From Bacteroidota bacterium (GTDB taxonomy: Bacteria > Bacteroidota > Bacteroidia > Bacteroidales > Bacteroidaceae), in the NCBI GenBank assembly GCA_023415545.1, contig JAEZKJ010000012.1, forward strand, positions 1-25,132: a stretch of 25,132 bases of DNA, in the 5' to 3' direction. This document shows, piece by piece, positions 22,917 to 25,132 of the stretch. The notes beneath the pieces were generated by a model, which searched no databases, was not told where the DNA came from, and was given only the letters and a program-made list of their open reading frames with translations. A program made the translations under genes and the position numbers. Within the stretch, counting starts at the first letter, position 1; every line of letters begins with the position of its first letter.

Positions 22917-22976
22917 CCACTTATCTTCTTTTTGTTATCTGCTAAGCCTAAAGAATTTACATATTTTTAAATGAAT

Positions 22977-23008
22977 AAAGCCTTGCTACCATATTGTATC
23001 AAGGCTTT
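22977..23008 (-). terminator. Terminator of the PNGase F-like gene
   Basis: Nine-pair stem AAAGCCTTG (22977-22985) / CAAGGCTTT (23000-23008) around a 14-base loop, starting 13 bases after the stop codon on the minus strand and followed by an A/T-rich ATTCATTTAAAAATATG tract. Confidence 0.75.
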
Positions 23009-23020
23009 AAATGTTATTTA

Positions 23021-24688
23021 TCAATATAACAGTGTACCTGAAACACACCAATAACTATTGCTTCCTCCTTCGGGTGCACCTTGAGGTATTTGAACAGATA
23101 TAGTATGAGTACCGGCAGAAAGATCACCAAGATAGATATATTCCGGATTTGTAACTGTTGCAGGGCACCAGTTTGATCGACTAAGGTCAGAAGAGCTTAA
23201 CCCGTTCGAGAAGTTTCCTGAACAAGGATTCCAATTACGGTAAGTTCCACAATCATCACGCCATGGGATAAAGCTTATAACTTTTTGTCCATCTAAAAAT
23301 ATTGTGTTAGCTTTCTGATTGAACTCATCGCCATTTCCCCATCCACCATGGCCAGTTGTAGTATAAAGAAGAATAGCATTTTTTACAGGCTCCTTTAATG
23401 AAAATGTAGCACGAAGAGAATCACTGCCAAAAAGAAGAGGATATTTTTGGCCAGCCTGTTCCATATAATTTACTGTATTGAATAGAGGTAAAGTTTTATA
23501 CTCTCTCCTATCATTATCGGGATAATATTTTAAGTTAAGTGATAATTTATGACCATTAACATCCCAGTTACCTATATATGCCCCAATCCAAACTTCACCT
23601 TTCAAGCGTTCAGCAAGAGGAGTAATATCACTTTTGTAAAGTACAGAGTCAACCCAATCCTGTCCAGGTACTTTATTGTGATTAAACTTACGTACACCAA
23701 AACCTGTAAAAAAACGCATTAACTCAACAGGTACATCGTACAACGAATCGGAAACAATAGCAGGATAGCTGTCATCATTAGCTTTAAATGATGGGACGCT
23801 ATTCAAATCACGCATAGCATCAAGGAAAGAGAGTTTTTTATCAGTAGGGATCATAAAGATAGAACCTGTACGGTCATAAGCATCACCAGCCGAGTATTGA
23901 ACAACCTCAGCAAAGATGCTTCTATTCTTAACATTTGCAGGAAGCTTTACCTTTTTAAGAATAATAGTTCCACCACCGGCATTATATACCTCTGTACCAA
24001 TGAGTTCAGATGGTAACTTAGCACCTGTAAAGTTTATACTTTGTTGTGAAAAAACAGGAACAGTTATCACATTACTCTGATTGATCGTATATTGATAAAG
24101 AGAGGCATCCATATGCTCACCCCAAGAAACAGGCAATAGTGATTTTACAGGAGCTATCTTTACTATTGAAGTAGCTTGCTGAACCATATCTCCATTACGT
24201 ACGATTTTTAATACTAATCCGTTAGGTACACCCACGGCAGCTTGTGGAGTACCTCGGAAAGGTATATCGGTAGTATACCACACATCAATAGTGTTAGAAT
24301 TGATAGATGTTCTTAAAATAGTACACTCCAAACCAAGGTATTTTTCTTTTCCTACCTCTTTAAATCCTTCACCAATTTTAAATGGCATGACAGAATATAT
24401 TACTCTGCCATCTCTAAGTATGGCACGACGATAAAAATTATCTGTTGAATAATCCATGTAACTCTCTGTCTTTGGGAATTCAGTGTCAGCTGATGCAGAA
24501 ATAAGAGCAACTTCATCACCTTCCACCTTCATAATCATTTCACCAGGACGAATTTTGCCTTTATAGAGTGATTGATAAGTTACTTCTATGGCTTTAGCAC
24601 TTTTAAGTTTCTTTGCTAATCCCTGAGCATTAAGTGCTAAAGTGCAGCACATGAAAAGGGAGATTAATTGTAAGGTTTTGGTTATCAT
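23021..24688 (-). CDS. Secreted PNGase F-II-like peptide-N-glycosidase (glycoamidase)
   Basis: Predicted exported enzyme that removes N-linked glycans from glycoproteins by cleaving the Asn side-chain amide. I start at the ATG at 24688, giving 555 residues and a signal peptide (MITKTLQLISLFMCCTLALNAQ); an upstream TTG at 24712 is in frame but overlaps the promoter. Residues ~25-185 form an N-terminal beta-rich domain like the bowl-like domain of PNGase F-II forms. Two jelly-roll domains follow: ~210-390 with DAYDRTGSIFMIP, and ~395-555 with GHGGWGNGDEF and WRDDCGTYRNWNPC. By motif alignment D272, E365 (KGEVW) and E455 correspond to the three PNGase F active-site acids (D60, E118, E206), so it is probably active. 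It stands alone with its own promoter and terminator. Confidence 0.88.
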   Translation of the reverse strand: MITKTLQLISLFMCCTLALNAQGLAKKLKSAKAIEVTYQSLYKGKIRPGEMIMKVEGDEVALISASADTEFPKTESYMDYSTDNFYRRAILRDGRVIYSVMPFKIGEGFKEVGKEKYLGLECTILRTSINSNTIDVWYTTDIPFRGTPQAAVGVPNGLVLKIVRNGDMVQQATSIVKIAPVKSLLPVSWGEHMDASLYQYTINQSNVITVPVFSQQSINFTGAKLPSELIGTEVYNAGGGTIILKKVKLPANVKNRSIFAEVVQYSAGDAYDRTGSIFMIPTDKKLSFLDAMRDLNSVPSFKANDDSYPAIVSDSLYDVPVELMRFFTGFGVRKFNHNKVPGQDWVDSVLYKSDITPLAERLKGEVWIGAYIGNWDVNGHKLSLNLKYYPDNDRREYKTLPLFNTVNYMEQAGQKYPLLFGSDSLRATFSLKEPVKNAILLYTTTGHGGWGNGDEFNQKANTIFLDGQKVISFIPWRDDCGTYRNWNPCSGNFSNGLSSSDLSRSNWCPATVTNPEYIYLGDLSAGTHTISVQIPQGAPEGGSNSYWCVSGTLLY

Positions 24689-24709
24689 TTGTATTAATAA
24701 ATATTTTTG

Positions 24710-24741
24710 CAAAAGTATAGAAATAATAGAATTATATTAAA
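24710..24741 (-). promoter_or_regulatory. Promoter of the PNGase F-like gene
   Basis: On the minus strand TTTA (24741-24738), 20 bases, then TACTTTTG (24717-24710), an exact match to TAnnTTTG. The chosen ATG starts 22 bases after the box. This supports the downstream ATG over the TTG at 24712. Confidence 0.7.
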
Positions 24742-24780
24742 TCATTCATTTATGTTTACTTGTTTTAAGATAAAAAAAGA

Positions 24781-24816
24781 AACGAACCTACCCATATTTC
24801 TATGAATAAATTCGTT
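24781..24816 (-). terminator. Terminator of the TolC-family gene
   Basis: In minus-strand RNA, AACGAA (24816-24811) pairs with UUCGUU (24786-24781), with a small inner CATA/TATG stem in the loop, and is followed directly by UCUUUUUUUA. It begins 26 bases after the stop codon. Confidence 0.65.
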
Positions 24817-24841
24817 CCCCACTATTTAAAAAACTATCGTA

Positions 24842-25132
24842 TTATAAGTTATTCTTATATATTTCAGCCATCAATTTTTGATAACTATTTTCAAGTTGCA
24901 AGAAAGATACAATTTTTTCATAAATATCTTCCGCTTCAGTATAAAATTCTATTAAAGAAATTTCACCGGCTTCAAGTGACGTTTCAAGATTATCAAGATA
25001 ATTGTACATCAAGCTAAGGTCGTATGCCTTAATAGAAGTTTCCATCTGTTGTATCTCATTGAACATTGAAATAATGCTGTTCTCTTTATCTTGAGCTATA
25101 GCCTCTTTCATATATTTAGCACTCAGTGCTTT
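24842..25132 (-). CDS. TolC-family outer-membrane efflux protein, C-terminal fragment
   Basis: The frame is open to the window end (KALSAKY precedes the first visible Met), so only the last ~96 residues are present. The sequence is a long amphipathic helix with no membrane segment, ending in NYLDNLETSLEAGEISLIEF, then YTEAEDIYEKIVSFLQLENS and a final KLMAEIYKN. The GEISLIE(F/Y) turn followed by a helix ending in an L/I-A-E-(I/L)-Y run is typical of the C-terminal repeat of CusC/CzcC-type outer-membrane factors in metal or multidrug efflux pumps. The partner RND pump genes would lie outside the window. The assignment rests on this motif alone. Confidence 0.65.
   Translation of the reverse strand, partial: KALSAKYMKEAIAQDKENSIISMFNEIQQMETSIKAYDLSLMYNYLDNLETSLEAGEISLIEFYTEAEDIYEKIVSFLQLENSYQKLMAEIYKNNL

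Noticed and set aside
22859..22976. SAM riboswitch or methionine leader upstream of metA
   Set aside because: The promoter lies so close to the ATG that the leader is about 20 bases, too short for a riboswitch, and no short Met-rich frame is present.
24802..25017. Plus-strand open frame near the window end
   Set aside because: It is antisense to the TolC-like C-terminus and its terminator, and its composition is that of a shadow frame.

Overview
The window is AT-rich DNA from a member of the Bacteroidales (Bacteroides/Prevotella-like). The basis is: two TonB-dependent outer-membrane receptors, one with the Bacteroidetes carboxypeptidase-regulatory-like N-terminal domain; a thrA-apgM-thrC threonine operon; a fimbrillin-type lipoprotein; a PNGase F-like enzyme; and five good matches to the Bacteroidetes -7 promoter box TAnnTTTG. 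Species cannot be fixed from the sequence alone. No rRNA, tRNA, CRISPR array, transposase or phage gene was seen.

Layout. (1) 1-5145, plus strand: a cobalamin/iron-siderophore-class ABC importer (binding protein cut by the window edge, FecCD-type permease, ATPase) followed by a TonB-dependent receptor, closed by a strong hairpin. (2) 5192-10409, minus strand: the threonine operon thrA (fused aspartokinase/homoserine dehydrogenase), apgM-like gene, thrC, preceded by a 5' leader that encodes a 31-residue Thr- and Met-rich leader peptide, a probable attenuator. (3) 10598-12603, plus strand: a small accessory pair, a 40-residue peptide and a fimbrillin-like/DUF285 lipoprotein with a ladder of MF-x-x-C repeats. 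(4) 12778-19030, plus strand: radA, then an FAD oxidoreductase, a LuxR-type regulator with a degenerate receiver domain, and a second TonB-dependent receptor. (5) 19163-22916, minus strand: metA, a U32-family protein and a zinc-ribbon membrane lipoprotein with overlapping ends, probably one operon. (6) 23021-24741, minus strand: a secreted PNGase F-II-like glycoamidase. (7) 24842-25132, minus strand: the C-terminus of a TolC-family outer-membrane efflux protein.

How the genes work together. Regions 1 and 4 are nutrient uptake across the outer and inner membranes. Region 2 carries aspartate to threonine through homoserine, and metA in region 5 takes homoserine towards methionine. The leader peptide is rich in codons for both end products of homoserine, which fits control of thrA by both. 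PNGase and the receptors fit a gut or host-associated lifestyle (inference). The points most worth a second look are the thr leader/attenuator, the apgM-like gene as probable homoserine kinase, the small peptide paired with a cysteine-ladder lipoprotein, and the non-phosphorylatable regulator with a histidine-rich linker.
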